This document shows positions 62,577 through 64,000 of a stretch of DNA of 64,000 bases, piece after piece. The notes beneath the pieces were generated by a model that saw nothing but the letters and a program-made list of their open reading frames with translations, ran no database searches and had not been told where the DNA came from. Source of the DNA: Rhodothermales bacterium (GTDB taxonomy: Bacteria; Bacteroidota; Rhodothermia; Rhodothermales; UBA10348); assembly GCA_017643395.1 (NCBI GenBank), contig JAEPNP010000003.1, forward strand, positions 428,899-492,898, in the 5' to 3' direction. Each line of letters begins with the position of its first letter. Positions within the stretch are counted from its first letter, which is position 1. A program made the position numbers and the translations under genes.

Positions 62577-64000
62577 ATGACCGCCGAGACCCTCATGCGA
62601 CGCACCGGCGCCGCAGCAGTTCTGCTGTCGCTGGTGGGTGCCGTGGCCTGGTGGTTCACGGGCGATGGGCTGGTTGCCCGGTGGCTCGGCCCGGCACTGG
62701 AACGGGCGCCCGGGTTGTTGGCCCTGCATGCGTCTCTGGACCCGGCCGTGCGCGACCTGGCCTACTTCCAGGCCGTCGCCATGCCGGCCGGCCTCCGGTT
62801 CCTGGCCGGTCTCGCGGCGGTAGGCGCCGTGCTGGCCTGGTCGCCGTATCCGGCGAGACTCCAGGCGTTGTGGAGGGAATCCGATCCGCCCAGGGTGCTT
62901 GCCGCAACCCGAATCGTCGTCTTTCTGGCCGTCGCCGCCTACACCGACCCGGCAGAAATCGCACGCTTTGCGGCGCTCCCGCCGGGCCTGGAAATGGCCC
63001 CGCCCGGGCTGTCCTGGCTGCCTCTTCCGGGCCCCGTTCTCGCCCAGATCCTGGCGTGGCTGACCATAGGTGCTGCCCTTGCCGCAGCGGTCGGGATCCG
63101 GCCGCGTCTGGCCGCCTGGCTGTGTGTGGCGGCAGGTGTCGTTAGTCTGGGAGTGCCACAATTCTTCGGCAAGATCAACCACTATCACCACCTGTTGTGG
63201 TTCGCATCGGTGCTGGCTGCCGGGCCGTCGTGGCAGGTCTGGTCGGTCCAGCGCGCGGAAGGACGCGGCCGCGTTCTGCCATGGATCTGGCTGCTGATCG
63301 GTCTGATCTACTTCTTCCCGGGATTCTGGAAGTGGGTTGTGGCCGGGCCGTCATGGCTTGACGGGTCAGCTCTTGCCACCATGCTGCACGCGCAGTGGTA
63401 TCGGATCGATGCGGTAGTCGGCGTGCGGTTTGACTCGGGCTGGCTGGCCGCGGCCTCCGGGACCGCGGTGCTGGTTTTTGAGCTTGGATTCGTGATCGCC
63501 CTCGCCTGGCGGCGGGCTCGTGGTCTGTTTGTGCTCGGAGCACTGGCCTTCCACGGGCTGACCTTCCTCGTCGCGGGCATCAGCTTCTGGTCGCTGGCCG
63601 TCTGCCTGGTAGCGTTTGCGCCGGCCCACTGGATGGGCGATGGAGGGCGTGCTGCGACAGCCGTCGCTGCCGGGGGGCTGTCCGACCGGGTCGGCCACTT
63701 CCTGGTCGGCGCCGCGCTGGTCACCGGGTTCGCCGGCATCGACACGTGGCCGATAGCCGTGTATCCGACATTCGCCGGCCTGCCCGATACCGTGTATCCC
63801 ACGGTCCTGCTGGAGACCGACCGCGGCGAGCGCATCGACCCCTACCGCAGCCCGGGACTGGCCGAATCCTTCGGCCAGTCCCGCATCATGGGTCTGGTGA
63901 ATCAGGTGTTGCAGGACGCCGAGCGCGGGCCAGCCTTGCGGTCGTCGGAGCCTACTGCGTCTACGGACTGCTCTTTCTGTCACCGCGCCAGTTCAAGAGC
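62577..64000 (+). CDS. HTTM-type (vitamin K carboxylase-like) membrane protein, partial
   Basis: The frame opened at ATG 62577 runs without a stop to the window end (474 codons seen). It is a strongly hydrophobic protein with about eight to ten membrane helices and the family block FGKINHYHHLLWFA, as in HTTM/vitamin-K-gamma-carboxylase-like domains. A TATACT element seven bases before the ATG suggests a possible leaderless start. Function is unknown. The 3' end lies outside the window. Confidence 0.75.
   Translation, partial: MTAETLMRRTGAAAVLLSLVGAVAWWFTGDGLVARWLGPALERAPGLLALHASLDPAVRDLAYFQAVAMPAGLRFLAGLAAVGAVLAWSPYPARLQALWRESDPPRVLAATRIVVFLAVAAYTDPAEIARFAALPPGLEMAPPGLSWLPLPGPVLAQILAWLTIGAALAAAVGIRPRLAAWLCVAAGVVSLGVPQFFGKINHYHHLLWFASVLAAGPSWQVWSVQRAEGRGRVLPWIWLLIGLIYFFPGFWKWVVAGPSWLDGSALATMLHAQWYRIDAVVGVRFDSGWLAAASGTAVLVFELGFVIALAWRRARGLFVLGALAFHGLTFLVAGISFWSLAVCLVAFAPAHWMGDGGRAATAVAAGGLSDRVGHFLVGAALVTGFAGIDTWPIAVYPTFAGLPDTVYPTVLLETDRGERIDPYRSPGLAESFGQSRIMGLVNQVLQDAERGPALRSSEPTASTDCSFCHRASSR

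Overview
This is high-GC DNA from a flagellated, Gram-negative-type (diderm) bacterium. P- and L-ring genes (flgI, flgH), an MlaE-type lipid permease and ornithine-lipid-type acyltransferases all imply an outer membrane. The L21 protein, its C-terminal helix-hairpin-helix extension and the general gene style resemble the Rhodothermota/Bacteroidota side of the tree. That placement is an inference from protein character, not a database result. No tRNA, rRNA, CRISPR array, insertion sequence or prophage was seen.

Positions 161-45619 are an almost complete flagellar locus, nearly all on the minus strand. Reading in the direction of transcription: (i) flgF-flgG-flgA-flgH-flgI-flgJ-flgN-flgK-flgL, then a TPR-like gene and an HDOD gene (45619 down to 36568), closed by a terminator at 36467-36495; (ii) two tandem flagellin genes (36376-34458); (iii) an Arg-rich repeat protein and a 64-codon ORF (32605-30949); (iv) fliS-fliD-chaperone-flgM (30752-28110); (v) flgB-flgC-orf103-fliE-F-G-H-I-J-motE-fliK-flgD-flgE (26495-13711), closed by a strong terminator; (vi) a CheW-like small gene, then motA-motB-fliL-fliM-fliN-fliO-P-Q-R-flhB-flhA-flhF-flhG-orf91-fliA (13567-161). 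Two plus-strand units sit inside: an NtrC-type response regulator (26696-28105), which should activate sigma-54 promoters, and a small ORF plus a family-2 glycosyltransferase (32955-34303), a candidate flagellin-glycosylation enzyme.

The promoters suggest a classical hierarchy. Sites resembling the sigma-54 pattern (GG, ten bases, GC) lie upstream of flgB, fliS and flgF, each about 33-35 nt from the start codon. Similar sites precede the glycosyltransferase unit and, divergently from flgF, a sugar-metabolism trio. Sites of the sigma-28 (FliA) type lie upstream of one flagellin gene and, with a perfect TAAA-N15-GCCGATAA match, upstream of the Arg-rich repeat protein. FliA and its anti-sigma factor FlgM are both encoded here. 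The sigma-54 gene, a cognate kinase and the main che genes are not in the window.

Positions 45914-48505 (plus) hold a Gfo/Idh/MocA oxidoreductase, an ATP-grasp enzyme and a HAD phosphatase, plausibly making a surface or flagellin sugar. Next come rplU (with its extension) and rpmA, an FAH-family hydrolase, and a long minus-strand unit (61439-50439). That unit encodes a small membrane protein, a ferric-reductase-like/Rieske fusion, an anchored protein of unknown function, an OlsB-like and a PlsC-like acyltransferase, a DinB-like protein, an alpha/beta-hydrolase/DedA/ATP-grasp triple fusion, MlaE, an SLC12-type transporter and a LysA-like decarboxylase. It looks like an envelope-lipid neighbourhood. 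The right end has a cupin, a TlpA/ResA-like thioredoxin and an HTTM-type membrane protein cut by the window edge.
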